DNA from: Rhodospirillales bacterium
GTDB taxonomy: Bacteria; Pseudomonadota; Alphaproteobacteria; Rhodospirillales; Magnetovibrionaceae
Length of the DNA stretch: 64,000 nt
Direction of reading: 5' to 3'
Assembly (NCBI GenBank): GCA_024653965.1
Contig: JANLGW010000024.1
Coordinates: 1 to 64,000, forward strand
Of the stretch, positions 45,946-55,162 are shown one piece after another (the stretch's first letter is position 1; each line of letters starts with the position of its first letter). The notes beneath the pieces are model-generated. The model was not told where the DNA came from and did no database searches. It worked only from the letters and a program-made list of their open reading frames with translations. A program made the translations under genes and the position numbers.

Positions 45946-46833
45946 ATGAGCACACCTGGAACCCCGCCGGTCATTGGCGTGATCGGCGGCAGCGGCATCT
46001 ACGAAATCGACGGCCTGCACAATACGCGCTGGCAGAAGGTCGAAAGCTCCTTCGGCACGCCGTCCGACGAACTGCTGTTCGGCGAACTGGACGGCCAGAA
46101 GATGGTGTTTTTGCCGCGCCATGGTCGCGGTCACCGCATTCCCCCGTCGGAAGTCAATTTTCGCGCCAACATCGATGCGCTCAAACGCGCGGGCGTGACG
46201 GAAATTCTTTCCGTTTCGGCGTGCGGTTCGCTCAAAGAAGACTTGCCGCCGGGCACCTTCGTTATTTGTGATCAGTTTATCGACCGCACTTTCGCTCGCG
46301 ACAAAAGCTTTTTTGGAGCGGGGCTGGTGGCGCATGTGGCGCTGGGTGATCCGGTCTGCACACGGCTGGGCGATGCCCTCGAAGAAGCCGCCAAGGCCTT
46401 GGGCCTCAAACATCAGCGGCGTGGCACCTATCTGGCGATGGAAGGCCCGCAATTTTCCACCCAGGCGGAATCGCATCTCTATCGCAGCTGGGGCTGCGAT
46501 GTGATCGGCATGACCAACATGCCCGAAGCCAAATTGGCCCGCGAGGCCGAGATGTGTTACGCCACCGTCGCCATGGTCACCGATTTCGACTGCTGGCACC
46601 CGGACCACGATCACGTCACCGTGGACAGCATCATCAAGACACTGCTCGACAACGCCGACAAGGGCCGCGCCTTGGTTAAGGCCGTGACGCCCAAGCTGGC
46701 GGCGCGTAGCGGGCGGTGTTCGTCCGGCTGTCATACCGCGCTGGATACCGCTATCATTACCGCTCCCGATGCCCGCGATCCGGCCATGATCAAAAAGCTC
46801 GATGCCGTCGCGGGGCGGGTTTTGAAAGGCTAA
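45946..46833 (+). CDS. mtnP: S-methyl-5'-thioadenosine phosphorylase
   Basis: 295 residues, purine nucleoside phosphorylase superfamily. [14 protein letters not shown] binds phosphate; [40 protein letters not shown] and [19 protein letters not shown] are the MTAP marks. It splits methylthioadenosine into adenine and methylthioribose-1-phosphate. It starts the mtnP-mtnA-aldolase operon, with a GGGGGACG ribosome site. Confidence 0.95.
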   Translation: MSTPGTPPVIGVIGGSGIYEIDGLHNTRWQKVESSFGTPSDELLFGELDGQKMVFLPRHGRGHRIPPSEVNFRANIDALKRAGVTEILSVSACGSLKEDLPPGTFVICDQFIDRTFARDKSFFGAGLVAHVALGDPVCTRLGDALEEAAKALGLKHQRRGTYLAMEGPQFSTQAESHLYRSWGCDVIGMTNMPEAKLAREAEMCYATVAMVTDFDCWHPDHDHVTVDSIIKTLLDNADKGRALVKAVTPKLAARSGRCSSGCHTALDTAIITAPDARDPAMIKKLDAVAGRVLKG

Positions 46834-46837
46834 CGCC

Positions 46838-47947
46838 ATGAAAGTCAACGGCACCCCTACGCGCACCATCTGGCCTAGCGCCGACGGCCAATCGGTAGAG
46901 ATTATCGATCAGACCAAGCTGCCGTTCGCGTTCGAGACGGTTGAGTTGGATACGGTGAACGAAGCCGCGCACGCGATCTTCGATATGCTGGTGCGCGGCG
47001 CGCCCTTGATTGGCGCTACGGCGGCGTATGGCATGGCCTTGGCGATGAAGACCGACCCCAGTGACGCCAATATGGCGCGTGCGTACAAGACTCTGTTCGA
47101 AGCGCGCCCCACGGCGGTCAACTTGCGCTGGGCCATCGACGAAATGAAATCGACGCTCGATCCCATCGCGCCGGAAGATCGCTTCGCGCGCGCGATGCAG
47201 CGCGCCGCCGAGATTTGCGACGAAGACGTGGCGATCTGTTCGGCCATCGGCGATCACGGCAAGGAACTGATTCAGGTCGCGTATGAAAAGGCCGGCAAGT
47301 CGCGCGCGGTGAACGTGCTCACCCACTGCAATGCCGGGTGGCTCGCCACCGTGGATTGGGGTACCGCCATCGCACCGATCTATAAAGCCCATGACGCGGG
47401 CATCCCGGTGCATGTGTGGGTGGATGAAACCCGTCCGCGCAACCAAGGCGCCAGCCTGACGGCGTGGGAACTGTACCAACATGGCGTGGCGCACACCGTC
47501 ATCGCCGACAACGCGGGTGGGCATCTGATGCAGCGCGGCAAGGTTGATATGTGTATCGTCGGCACCGACCGCACCACCTCCATCGGCGACGTGTGCAACA
47601 AGATCGGCACCTATTTGAAGGCGCTTGCCGCCAAGGATAACAACGTGCCGTTTTACGTGGCATTGCCCGGACCTACCATCGACTGGACCTTGAAACAGGG
47701 CCGCGACATCCCCATCGAAGAACGCGATGCCACCGAAGTCACCGAAATGACGGGCAAGGACCATGCGGGCAAGCTGCATACCGTGCGCGTGGTGTCCGAA
47801 GGGTCGCGCGCCGCCAATCCGGCGTTCGACGTCACGCCCAATTATTTGGTGAGCAAGCTGATCACCGAGCGCGGCGTGTGTGAACCGTCGGAAGAAGGCC
47901 TGCGTTCGCTCTATCCGGAACAAGCCGGCGCATGGGACGACAAATAA
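46838..47947 (+). CDS. mtnA: S-methyl-5-thioribose-1-phosphate isomerase
   Basis: 369 residues, eIF2B-related fold. [38 protein letters not shown] with the catalytic Cys, [19 protein letters not shown] and [21 protein letters not shown] with the catalytic Asp are all present. It turns methylthioribose-1-phosphate into the ribulose form. It lies four bases after mtnP and directly abuts the aldolase gene. Confidence 0.95.
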   Translation: MKVNGTPTRTIWPSADGQSVEIIDQTKLPFAFETVELDTVNEAAHAIFDMLVRGAPLIGATAAYGMALAMKTDPSDANMARAYKTLFEARPTAVNLRWAIDEMKSTLDPIAPEDRFARAMQRAAEICDEDVAICSAIGDHGKELIQVAYEKAGKSRAVNVLTHCNAGWLATVDWGTAIAPIYKAHDAGIPVHVWVDETRPRNQGASLTAWELYQHGVAHTVIADNAGGHLMQRGKVDMCIVGTDRTTSIGDVCNKIGTYLKALAAKDNNVPFYVALPGPTIDWTLKQGRDIPIEERDATEVTEMTGKDHAGKLHTVRVVSEGSRAANPAFDVTPNYLVSKLITERGVCEPSEEGLRSLYPEQAGAWDDK

Positions 47948-48604
47948 ATGCGCCACGCCGATTTAAGAAAACAGATCATCCAGACCGCGTTGCAACTCAA
48001 TACGACGGGCTTGAGCGCGGGTTCGTCGGGCAACGTGTCGGCGCGGGTCGAAGACGAAGGGTTTTTGATCACGCCGTCGGGTGTGAAGTACCACAAGCTT
48101 CGTGCCAAAGACATCGTATTGGTGGATTTCGACGGCGGCGTTCGGGGCCGTCTAGCACCTTCGAGCGAATGGCGCCTGCATCTGGATATTTACAAACAGC
48201 GCCCTGAAGCCAAGGCCATCGTGCATGCCCACCCGCCCTATGCTACCGCGCTGGCATGCCTCAACAAAGGTATTCCGGCGTTTCACTACATGGTGGCGGC
48301 GGCGGGCGGTAAGGATATTCGCTGCTGTCGGTATGAACTTTTCGGCACGCAGGAATTATCCGATGCGGTGCGGGAAGCCTTGCAGGGAAGGCGCGCGTGT
48401 TTGATGGGCCACCATGGGCTGGTCGCTTTTGGCGATGATCTGGAAAAAGCCATGAGCCTAGCGGTCGAGGTGGAAGTCCTGGCCCAGCAGTATCAACTGG
48501 TGTTGCAAATGGGCGAGCCGAAACTGCTCAGCGATGCAGAAATGGACGACGTCCTGCATCGCTTTTTGTCCTACGGCGACAACGCGCAGAAGGCTAAAGA
48601 CTAA
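47948..48604 (+). CDS. ald2: Class II aldolase, FucA-like; probable methylthioribulose-1-phosphate aldolase
   Basis: 218 residues, strongly like L-fuculose-1-phosphate aldolase: SAGSSGNVSAR, FLITPSGVKYHKL, PSSEWRLHLDIY, VHAHPPYATALACLNKGIPA, FHYMVAAAGGKDI and MGHHGLVAFGDDLEKA, which supply the phosphate site and the zinc His residues. Directly after mtnA and with no mtnB-C-D genes following, it fits Ald2 of the DHAP shunt in Rhodospirillum rubrum, cleaving methylthioribulose-1-phosphate to dihydroxyacetone phosphate and methylthioacetaldehyde. Fuculose phosphate or an MtnB-like dehydratase role cannot be ruled out. Confidence 0.82.
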   Translation: MRHADLRKQIIQTALQLNTTGLSAGSSGNVSARVEDEGFLITPSGVKYHKLRAKDIVLVDFDGGVRGRLAPSSEWRLHLDIYKQRPEAKAIVHAHPPYATALACLNKGIPAFHYMVAAAGGKDIRCCRYELFGTQELSDAVREALQGRRACLMGHHGLVAFGDDLEKAMSLAVEVEVLAQQYQLVLQMGEPKLLSDAEMDDVLHRFLSYGDNAQKAKD

Positions 48605-48684
48605 AAACCCCCGCCAGCCGCGCAAGACCTGAAGCGCCCGAGCTGTAAGCATCGCCGTAAGGCATCGGCTTCTTCATCCTGCAT

Positions 48685-48807
48685 AAAAAGTGACGGAACG
48701 AAGCCATTTTCTTCAACGATTTCAAAGAGCGGTGTTTTCGCGTGCGCCACTCCGGCGCGCCACGGGCGGCGGAACGGCTCCGCGAGAACTAGGAATATAT
48801 ACCACAT
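48685..48807. repeat. Dispersed element, copy B (upstream of the TetR cluster)
   Basis: Second copy of the element at 104-245: 48685-48706, 48720-48733 and 48791-48807 match blocks one to three in the same order, with the same 13-base first gap. Here the minus-strand frame from an ATG at 48807 is open (MWYIFLVLAEPFRR, then KTPLFEIVEENGFVPSLF) and runs to 48601, giving 68 residues, so copy B may still encode a small protein or be the better-kept relic. It lies 80 bases after the aldolase stop and 168 before tetR, in a 371-base gap. Confidence 0.6.
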
Positions 48808-48860
48808 TTTTGCGCGGTTGTAAATGCCGTTTGTTTGCGCCCGCCGCGCGTCATGCCGCC

Positions 48861-48917
48861 TTGACAGGTTTGGACGATTGCCCTAATTTTGGTCTGTATT
48901 TGGACGGTTGTCCTAAT
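48861..48917 (+). promoter_or_regulatory. Promoter of the tetR cluster with tandem operators
   Basis: TTGACA (48861-48866), a 17-base spacer, then TAATTT (48884-48889). Two near-identical 19-base sites, TTTGGACGATTGCCCTAAT at 48869 and TTTGGACGGTTGTCCTAAT at 48899, lie 30 bases apart; each is an imperfect palindrome (GGAC-4-GTCC in the second). The first fills the promoter spacer and the second lies just after the -10. This is the geometry of TetR autorepression. Confidence 0.7.
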
Positions 48918-48975
48918 AAAAGCGCGGGCATTTCCCGCAGCCGAAACTACATGAGGCGGTTGGAAGGGGTAAGGG

Positions 48976-49587
48976 ATGCACGATAATCCGACACGGGACC
49001 GTATAGTGAAGGCTTCGGATCAACTTTTCTATGAGCGGGGTTACGAGCATACGTCCTTTGCGGATATCGCGGACGCGGTGCGGATATCGCGGGGCAATTT
49101 CTACTACTACTTCAAAACCAAGGACGAAATTCTGGATGCCGTGATCGCCGCGCGTCTGGCGAATACCCGCGCCATGCTGAACACGTGGGAAATCGAGGGC
49201 GAGACTCCCGCCGAGCGCATCCGGAGCTTCATCCACATCCTGGTGGCGAACCGGGCCAAGATCAAACGATATGGCTGTCCGGTTGGTACGCTGTGCACCG
49301 AACTGGCGAAACTGGGCCATGCCTCGCAAGGAGAGGCGAACAAGTTGTTCACGCTGTTTAGGACTTGGCTGCGCCGCCAGTTCGCCCTGCTCGGACGCGA
49401 GGCGGATGGCGACACCCTGGCGATGCACCTCCTGGCCCGCAGTCAAGGGGTCGCCACCCTAGCGAGCGCATTCCATGACGAGAAATTTATTGCCCAGGAG
49501 GTCGAACTGATGGACGCATGGCTGGATGCGTGCACGGGAGGTGCGACTTCCCCGGTGGCCGTTAAACGCAAAGGAAGGAGAACCTGA
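48976..49587 (+). CDS. TetR/AcrR-family transcriptional regulator
   Basis: 203 residues. N-terminal helix-turn-helix: IVKASDQLFYERGYEHTSFA then DAVRISRGNFYYYFKTKDEI, the textbook TetR signature. The C-terminal ligand domain is of the TetR_C (YcdC-like) kind, with CPVGTLCTELAKLG and the LLGREADGDTLA region; ligand unknown. Tandem operators precede it. Its stop overlaps the next gene, so tetR, the YciI-like gene and perhaps tag form one operon. Confidence 0.92.
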   Translation: MHDNPTRDRIVKASDQLFYERGYEHTSFADIADAVRISRGNFYYYFKTKDEILDAVIAARLANTRAMLNTWEIEGETPAERIRSFIHILVANRAKIKRYGCPVGTLCTELAKLGHASQGEANKLFTLFRTWLRRQFALLGREADGDTLAMHLLARSQGVATLASAFHDEKFIAQEVELMDAWLDACTGGATSPVAVKRKGRRT

Positions 49588-49874
49588 TGTTCGTCGTACT
49601 TCTCAAATTCTCCGGCAAAAAAGACCAAGCCGGGCGGCATATGGAGGGCCACAAGTCGTGGCTCCAGAGCGGTTTTGACGACGGCGTGTTTGTGGTGGCG
49701 GGCAGCCTTCAACCCAATCAGGGCGGCGCGGTGATAGTATATAACACGTCCCGGGATGCATTGCGGAAACGGGTGGAGGCCGATCCGTTTGTCGCCGAGG
49801 GAGTTGTCAAAGCAGAGATTCTCGAAATCTCGCCTTTCAGGGCCGAGGAAAGGCTGGCGTTCCTTTTGGACTGA
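49587..49874 (+). CDS. YciI family protein
   Basis: 95 residues, dimeric alpha-beta barrel fold. VVLLKFSGKKDQAGRHMEGH at the start holds the conserved His used for catalysis or binding in the YciI family; FVVAGSLQPNQGGAVIVY and DPFVAEGVVKAEILEISPF complete it. Relatives include dechlorinases and muconolactone-isomerase-like enzymes; the true substrate is unknown. A strong AAGGAAGGAG ribosome site inside tetR drives it. Confidence 0.85.
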   Translation: MFVVLLKFSGKKDQAGRHMEGHKSWLQSGFDDGVFVVAGSLQPNQGGAVIVYNTSRDALRKRVEADPFVAEGVVKAEILEISPFRAEERLAFLLD

Positions 49875-49908
49875 CGCGTCATAGGCACTACGGGGCAAGG
49901 GTGGATTC

Positions 49909-50517
49909 ATGAGCACGACGATCAAAGGTTCGGATGGCAAGGAGCGGTGCCGCTGGTGCGCCGCCACGGCGGACTATCTAGCCTATCACGATACCGAGTG
50001 GGGCTTTCCGGTCGGCGACGACCGCCGATTGTTCGAGAAATTGAGCCTTGAAGGCTTCCAGTCGGGATTGAGCTGGCGCACCATCCTCACCAAGCGCGAG
50101 AACTTCCGCGCGGCCTTTCACGGTTTCGATTTCGACAAAATCGCGCACTTCACGCGGCGCGACGTCGAGCGCCTGCTCAAGGATGAGGGAATCGTCCGTC
50201 ACCGGGGCAAAATCGAGGCGGTCATAAACAACGCCCAGCGGGCGCGGGAACTGGTGGAACGGGAAGGTTCGCTCGCGGCTTACATCTGGCGCTATGAACC
50301 CGGCAGGGCTCATCTCGCTATGCCGCAGACGATGTCGACCTCCGCGGAGTCGGTGGCGTTATCCAAGGATTTGAAGAAACAAGGCTGGAAGTTTGTCGGC
50401 CCAACGACGGTGTACGCCTTCATGCAGGCCATGGGGTTGATTAATGACCACGCCGAAGGATGCGTCATTCGGGCCAAGGCCGAGAGCGCCCGTAAAAACT
50501 TCAAGCGTCCGGGGTGA
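49909..50517 (+). CDS. tag: DNA-3-methyladenine glycosylase I
   Basis: 202 residues. CRWCAATADYLAYHDTEWGF supplies one zinc Cys pair region and the substrate-binding Glu, then FEKLSLEGFQSGLSWRTIL and the helical base; late VGPTTVYAFMQAMGLINDHA with His and a final Cys complete the zinc snap. It removes 3-methyladenine in base excision repair. It lies 34 bases after the YciI-like gene in the TetR cluster, so control by that repressor is possible. Confidence 0.94.
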   Translation: MSTTIKGSDGKERCRWCAATADYLAYHDTEWGFPVGDDRRLFEKLSLEGFQSGLSWRTILTKRENFRAAFHGFDFDKIAHFTRRDVERLLKDEGIVRHRGKIEAVINNAQRARELVEREGSLAAYIWRYEPGRAHLAMPQTMSTSAESVALSKDLKKQGWKFVGPTTVYAFMQAMGLINDHAEGCVIRAKAESARKNFKRPG

Positions 50518-50548
50518 ATATTGAAGGCGCATAGGGACACCGGAAAAC

Positions 50549-50583
50549 GCAAACCCCCGCCTGATCTAGACGGGGGTTTTTAG
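50549..50583. terminator. Bidirectional terminator between tag and petC
   Basis: AAACCCCCG, loop, CGGGGGTTTTT: a strong stem between two converging genes, with T on the plus side and a T-rich stretch on the minus side as well. Confidence 0.9.
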
Positions 50584-50603
50584 TTACAGCACTGGCCGGA
50601 GCA

Positions 50604-51440
50604 TCAGCCCGGCAGTTTGTGTTTGTCGAGTTCCTGTTGGTATTGTTCCACATACGGGCCATGGGTGTATTCGTCCAGGCAGATGCGGTTCCAGATGCGG
50701 CGCTTGAGCGCGTACATCATGGCGGTCAAGACGATCAGATACAGCATCACCTTAACGCCCAACGCTTTGCGTTCTTCCAGTTCCGGTTCGGCGCTCCAAG
50801 CGAGGAACGTGACGATGTCGCGCGCATGCTGGTCCAAGGTCGCCGGGGTGCCGTCATCATATTCCACCGTCTCGTCGCTGAGCGGCGGGGTCATGAAAAT
50901 CTGGTTGCCGTGGAAGTAGGTGTTGTAGAACGTGCCTTCGGCCAACTCGAAGCCTTCCGGCGCTTCATCCTTGTAGCCCGTCAGCAGGCTGTAGATGTAA
51001 TCCGGGCCGCCGACGCGGGCCTTGGTGATGACCGAAAGATCGGGCGGGTACGCGCCGCCGTTGGCGTAACGCGAGGCCTTTTCGTTGGGATACGGAGCGA
51101 CGATGCGATCGGACAGTCGCGCCGGGCGGCTGAACATTTCGCCTTCGTCGTTGGGGCCGTCTTTGACTTCATATTCTGCGGCCAATGCCTTGACCGTATC
51201 TTCATCGATGCCGATGTCGACCAGATTGCGATACGCCACCATATCTAAAGAGTGACAGCTATTGCAAACTTCAAAGAAGACATGGCTGCCGCGTTTGAGG
51301 GCGGCGCGGTCGAAGGTGCCGAACAGGCCTTCAAAAGACCATTGAATGTCGATCGGCTTTACGCCTTCGCCTTCGGCAAATGCGGGGGTGCTCAGGATCA
51401 GGCTCATGCCCGCAACGGCGGTAAATATAACTTTACGCAT
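50604..51440 (-). CDS. petC: Cytochrome c1 of the bc1 complex
   Basis: 278 residues. A cleaved signal peptide (VIFTAVAGMSLILSTPAFA), one CxxCH haem site (CNSCHSLDMVAYRNL), the axial Met region with PYPNEKASRYANGGAYPPDLS, and a C-terminal anchor (VMLYLIVLTAMMYALKRRIW). It passes electrons from the Rieske protein to soluble cytochrome c. Last gene of petA-petB-petC, three bases after petB. Confidence 0.97.
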   Translation of the reverse strand: MRKVIFTAVAGMSLILSTPAFAEGEGVKPIDIQWSFEGLFGTFDRAALKRGSHVFFEVCNSCHSLDMVAYRNLVDIGIDEDTVKALAAEYEVKDGPNDEGEMFSRPARLSDRIVAPYPNEKASRYANGGAYPPDLSVITKARVGGPDYIYSLLTGYKDEAPEGFELAEGTFYNTYFHGNQIFMTPPLSDETVEYDDGTPATLDQHARDIVTFLAWSAEPELEERKALGVKVMLYLIVLTAMMYALKRRIWNRICLDEYTHGPYVEQYQQELDKHKLPG

Positions 51441-51443
51441 GGC

Positions 51444-52673
51444 TCAGTCCTCCTTCGCGCGGCATTTTTTAGCCACTTCTTCGTAAATGCTGTTGGGCAA
51501 CGGCTTGGTCTTTTCAAGTCTGCCCACCAGCGGCATCAGCACCAAGAAGAAGGCGAAGTAATAACCCGTGGCGAGGCGCGTCATGATGACATAGACGCCT
51601 TCGGTCGGTTTTCCGCCCAGCCAGCCCAAAAACAGGCAGTTTGCGACGAACAGCCAAAACAGCTGTTTGTAGATCGGGCGGAACGTCGCCGAACGGACTT
51701 TGGAGGTATCGAGCCACGGCAGAACGTACAAGATCAGCACGCCCGCAAACATCACGACCACGCCGCCCAGTTTGTCGGGGATCGCGCGCAAGATCGCGTA
51801 GAACGGCAGGAAATACCATTCCGGCACGATATGCGGCGGGGTCACCATGGGGTTGGCCGGAATGTAGTTGTCCGCTTCGCCAAAGAAGTTCGGTTGGAAA
51901 AACACGAAGTACATGAAGAAGATCATGAACAGGCCCAGACCGTACAGATCCTTGATGGTGTAATACGGATGGAACGGCATCATGTCTTGTGGGGTTTTGA
52001 TGTCGATGCCCAACGGATTGGATGATTTGTGGACGTGCAGCGCCCACAAATGCACGATCACCAGTCCGAGAATGATGGCTGGCAGCAAATAGTGCCACAC
52101 GAAGAATCGGTTGATGGTCGGCACGTCGACCGAGAACCCGCCCCACACCCAGGTGACGATGTAATCGCCGATGATGGGGATGGCCGAGAACAGGTTGGTG
52201 ATGACGGTGGCGCCCCAGAAACTCATCTGGCCCCACGGCAGCACGTATCCCATAAAGGCGGTGGCCATCATGACCACATAGATGGTCACGCCCACCATCC
52301 ACAGAATTTCGCGCGGCGCCTTGTAGGAGCCGAAATAAATCCCGCGGAACATGTGGATGTAGACCACGATGAAGAACATGGACGCGCCGTTCATATGCAG
52401 ATAGCGCAGCAGCCAGCCATAGTTTACGTCGCGCACGATGCGCTCCACGCTGGCGAACGCCACGTCGGTGTGCGGCTGGTAATTCATCGCCAGGAAGATG
52501 CCGGTGACGATCATGATCACCAAAACGATGCCGGCGATGGAACCGTAATTCCACCAGTAGTTCAGGTTTTTTGGCGTCGGATACGCGAGAACATTGTGAT
52601 CGGCGTAGCTAAACACCGGCAGACGTTCATCGATCCACTGAATCAAACGATTGTTGCTTTGAGTTCGTTTCAT
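51444..52673 (-). CDS. petB: Cytochrome b of the bc1 complex
   Basis: 409 residues, eight membrane helices. [19 protein letters not shown] with the first Gly pair, the haem His pairs in [11 protein letters not shown] and in [37 protein letters not shown] at the quinol site and [16 protein letters not shown] with the PEWY motif. It holds haems bL and bH and both quinone sites. No fusion to cytochrome c1 is present. Confidence 0.98.
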   Translation of the reverse strand: MKRTQSNNRLIQWIDERLPVFSYADHNVLAYPTPKNLNYWWNYGSIAGIVLVIMIVTGIFLAMNYQPHTDVAFASVERIVRDVNYGWLLRYLHMNGASMFFIVVYIHMFRGIYFGSYKAPREILWMVGVTIYVVMMATAFMGYVLPWGQMSFWGATVITNLFSAIPIIGDYIVTWVWGGFSVDVPTINRFFVWHYLLPAIILGLVIVHLWALHVHKSSNPLGIDIKTPQDMMPFHPYYTIKDLYGLGLFMIFFMYFVFFQPNFFGEADNYIPANPMVTPPHIVPEWYFLPFYAILRAIPDKLGGVVVMFAGVLILYVLPWLDTSKVRSATFRPIYKQLFWLFVANCLFLGWLGGKPTEGVYVIMTRLATGYYFAFFLVLMPLVGRLEKTKPLPNSIYEEVAKKCRAKED

Positions 52674-52680
52674 GGCTGGT

Positions 52681-53229
52681 TCACCCGATCACAATGGTGG
52701 TGTCGTCGGTGAAGGCGTAAGGCGGCACCTTCAGGTTAAAAGGCGCAGGCCCTTTGCGGATACGCCCCGAGGCGTCGTAGTGCGAACCGTGGCAGGGGCA
52801 GTACCAACCGCCAAAATCGCCCTTGTTGTCGCCCAGGCTCTGGCCCGAAGGAATGCAACCCAAATGGGTGCAAACGCCGACGGCGATCAGCCATTCAGGT
52901 TTTTGCACGCGGTCGGCATCGTTTTGGGGATCGCGCAGTTCATCCAGGCTGACTGCTCTGGCGCTCTCGATCTCGGCGGCGGAGCGATGGCGAATAAACA
53001 CCGGTTTGCCGCGCCACATGGCGGTAATGGCCATGCCCACTTCGACCGTGGATAAGTCTACCTCGGTCGAAGAAAGCGCCAGAACGTCCTTGGCGGGGTT
53101 GATGGAGTGGATAAAGGGCCAAGCGGCCATCGTTACGCCAGCCAATCCCAGCGTGGTGGTGGAGATTAAAAGAAAGTCACGGCGATCGCCGTCTAGATCG
53201 TCTGGGTTGTTGCCGGGAGTATTCGCCAT
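52681..53229 (-). CDS. petA: Rieske iron-sulfur protein of the bc1 complex
   Basis: 182 residues from the ATG at 53229 (AGGAAAGG upstream). A Tat-type N-terminus ([19 protein letters not shown]) serves as anchor, followed by the 2Fe-2S domain with [10 protein letters not shown] and [20 protein letters not shown]. First gene of the bc1 operon; petB follows after seven bases. The 319-base gap upstream, shared with divergent trmL, is AT-rich near 53400-53480 but shows no clear promoter. Confidence 0.97.
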   Translation of the reverse strand: MANTPGNNPDDLDGDRRDFLLISTTTLGLAGVTMAAWPFIHSINPAKDVLALSSTEVDLSTVEVGMAITAMWRGKPVFIRHRSAAEIESARAVSLDELRDPQNDADRVQKPEWLIAVGVCTHLGCIPSGQSLGDNKGDFGGWYCPCHGSHYDASGRIRKGPAPFNLKVPPYAFTDDTTIVIG

Positions 53230-53483
53230 GATGACGCCTTTCCTAAGCTTCAATGTAGGGCAGCAAAACGTAGGGACTGGCGGGCCGGATGAGCCGGTAA
53301 AGCATGAAAACGCGGACTTGAATGGGAAAGTTCTTCCCCCGAAAAACCGCCTTATACTTCATATCGCCAGGAGAGTACGCGGTACACCGCCTGAATTTTA
53401 GTGCAATTGGTATAGTTGCGATTGATATATAAGAAAAGCCTATTCAAGAAAAGCGAAAAGATTAACATTCTCTAATATACGAG

Positions 53484-53516
53484 AAGGCGCACCGCAGCCG
53501 CCGCAGGATGCGCCTT
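53484..53516. terminator. Terminator-like hairpin in the trmL leader
   Basis: AAGGCGCA, 17 bases, TGCGCCTT then TAAAA: an 8-bp GC-rich stem 32 bases before the trmL start. Its T tail is short. It may stop a short plus-strand transcript or shape the trmL leader. The rest of the gap between petA and trmL has no gene. Confidence 0.4.
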
Positions 53517-53548
53517 TAAAACGAATCGATCAGCCGGATGGGATAAAA

Positions 53549-54064
53549 ATGAGAATTGCTTTGTTCGAGCCAGATATTCCACAAAATACCGGAACAATTA
53601 TTCGCACGGCCGCGTGTATGGGCGTTGCCGTGGACGTGATCGAACCGTGCGGGTTCATTTTTTCGGACAAACATCTTAAACGTTCCGGCATGGATTATTT
53701 GGACATGGCCAATGTGACGCGTCATGCCGATTGGGCGGCGTTTTATGCTGCATTTCAAAACGCCCACTTGAAAGCTGACCCGATTCGTCCAGGCGGGCGT
53801 TTGGTTCTGCTCACCACCAAGGGGGCTACGCCCTATACCGATTTTCAGTTTCATGCCGACGATGTGCTGTTGTTGGGCCGCGAAAGTCGGGGCGTGCCGG
53901 ACCATGTCCATGAACGGGCGGACGCCCGCTTGATCATCCCCATGGCCCCCGGCACCCGGTCGCTGAACGTCGCCGTTTCTTGCGCGATGGTCTTGGGCGA
54001 AGCGCTGAGACAGACCAGAACGCAAGCCCCAAAAGAAATGGGGGAGCCGAAGCTCCCCCGTTAA
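53549..54064 (+). CDS. trmL: tRNA (cytidine/uridine-34 2'-O)-methyltransferase
   Basis: 171 residues, SpoU/SPOUT family. IALFEPDIPQNTGTIIRTAA at the start, VLLLGRESRGVPDHVHE in the knot and IPMAPGTRSLNVAVSCAMVLGEALRQ at the C-terminus. It methylates the wobble base of tRNA-Leu isoacceptors. It sits alone between the petABC and act operons, both of which read on the other strand. Its last codons overlap the probable act-operon terminator. Confidence 0.94.
   Translation: MRIALFEPDIPQNTGTIIRTAACMGVAVDVIEPCGFIFSDKHLKRSGMDYLDMANVTRHADWAAFYAAFQNAHLKADPIRPGGRLVLLTTKGATPYTDFQFHADDVLLLGRESRGVPDHVHERADARLIIPMAPGTRSLNVAVSCAMVLGEALRQTRTQAPKEMGEPKLPR
54031..54059 (-). terminator. Terminator of the act operon, inside the trmL 3' end
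   Basis: Read on the minus strand: GGGGGAGC, TTCG, GCTCCCCC, then ATTTCTTTT. A perfect 8-bp stem capped by a UUCG tetraloop closed by C-G, one of the most stable RNA loops, followed by a U-rich tail. It lies 50 bases after the actF stop and overlaps the last codons and end of trmL on the other strand. A second stem, GCTTACTCT/AGAGTAAGC, lies at 54068-54091 between the two genes. Confidence 0.8.
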
Positions 54065-54108
54065 CCGGCTTACTCTCCCTTAAGAGTAAGCTCGATCCGA
54101 TCCTAGAT

Positions 54109-55149
54109 TTAAGGTTCGTGACGAATCAGCCACCAGTTCGATAATGCCCAGCCCAGAGCCAACCAGCTCAAGCCCATGATAACGACCGTCACCGCGATGT
54201 CGAAGGTGGTGGTCAACGGGATGTGGTAAAGATTGCTGGCCACCGAGCCGGAAATCCAAACGTAGCGTTCAATCCAGGTACCCAAGATCACGCAGAAACC
54301 GACCACCATAATGGTGGAAGGATTGTGGCGGTTGCGTTTGAACAAGAATACGCAAAACGGAATCACGAACTTGAGCGCTAAAAACACCATGCCGATGAAC
54401 AGGTAGCCTTCTTCGATCATGCGCCAATAGCGTTCCATGTCGTTGGGCAAGCGGCCATACCACATCACTAGGTATTGGGTGAAATAGAAGTAAACCCACA
54501 TGATGCTCATGGCCAAGATAAACTGTGCCGTGTAATTGAAGATTTTAGGTTCAAACGGGCGGGTCAGACGGCCTGAACGATCCAGGAAATACAGCATCAT
54601 GGCGAAGAAGCCGAGGAAGCCGTGGAACGCGCTTTGGAACTGGTACGCGCCGTATGAAGCGGAATGCCAGCCCGGCTGCAACGTCATTTCAAAATCCCAG
54701 GCAATCATGGTGCCGTAAATGACATAAGCAAACGGCATAAGGATGGCCAAGCGGCCAAACCGTTCTGGCTTGTGTTTTTTAGGATCGGCTTCGGCCAGAT
54801 ATTGGCAGCGGATCGCCGCCACGCTCAAGCCCGAGACGATAAAGAACCCAATCAGTTCACGCGCCACCAAGAATTTGTAATTGTGCCAGCCGCCCAAGTG
54901 CGCATCGCCTTCATGCGCGGCTTTCAGCCACGGGAACGTCATCTCGCCGTTGAGGAGTAAAATGATCAGCAAAACAAAAGCGATGGGAAACAACGCCGTG
55001 CAGGTGCCGGCCAAAAAGCCGACCTGGGCGCGCCACCGGGTGGCCCCGGCCAACTGCAAGATCACGGGGAAAATCGCCCCGCCCAGCGCTAGGTAGAGAA
55101 TGATCAGGAAATTGGTGGTCAGAACGGACCAACTGCCGAAATCGTCCAT
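54109..55149 (-). CDS. actF: Alternative complex III subunit ActF (membrane, quinol side)
   Basis: 346 residues, about ten membrane helices. It resembles ActF, which is distantly like ActC/NrfD but lacks cofactors: LGGAIFPVILQLAGATRWRA, VARELIGFFIVSGLSVAAIR, RSGRLTRPFEPKIFNYTAQF. Last gene of the act operon. No actG and no cytochrome oxidase genes follow, unlike many other ACIII loci. Confidence 0.9.
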   Translation of the reverse strand: MDDFGSWSVLTTNFLIILYLALGGAIFPVILQLAGATRWRAQVGFLAGTCTALFPIAFVLLIILLLNGEMTFPWLKAAHEGDAHLGGWHNYKFLVARELIGFFIVSGLSVAAIRCQYLAEADPKKHKPERFGRLAILMPFAYVIYGTMIAWDFEMTLQPGWHSASYGAYQFQSAFHGFLGFFAMMLYFLDRSGRLTRPFEPKIFNYTAQFILAMSIMWVYFYFTQYLVMWYGRLPNDMERYWRMIEEGYLFIGMVFLALKFVIPFCVFLFKRNRHNPSTIMVVGFCVILGTWIERYVWISGSVASNLYHIPLTTTFDIAVTVVIMGLSWLALGWALSNWWLIRHEP

Positions 55150-55162
55150 GGTCAGTTCCTCC

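Noticed and set aside
48601-48807. A 68-residue minus-strand frame across repeat copy B
   Set aside because: The frame matches the conserved blocks and is of interest, but copy A has a stop in the same frame and no homologue can be checked here, so it is reported within the repeat rather than as a gene.
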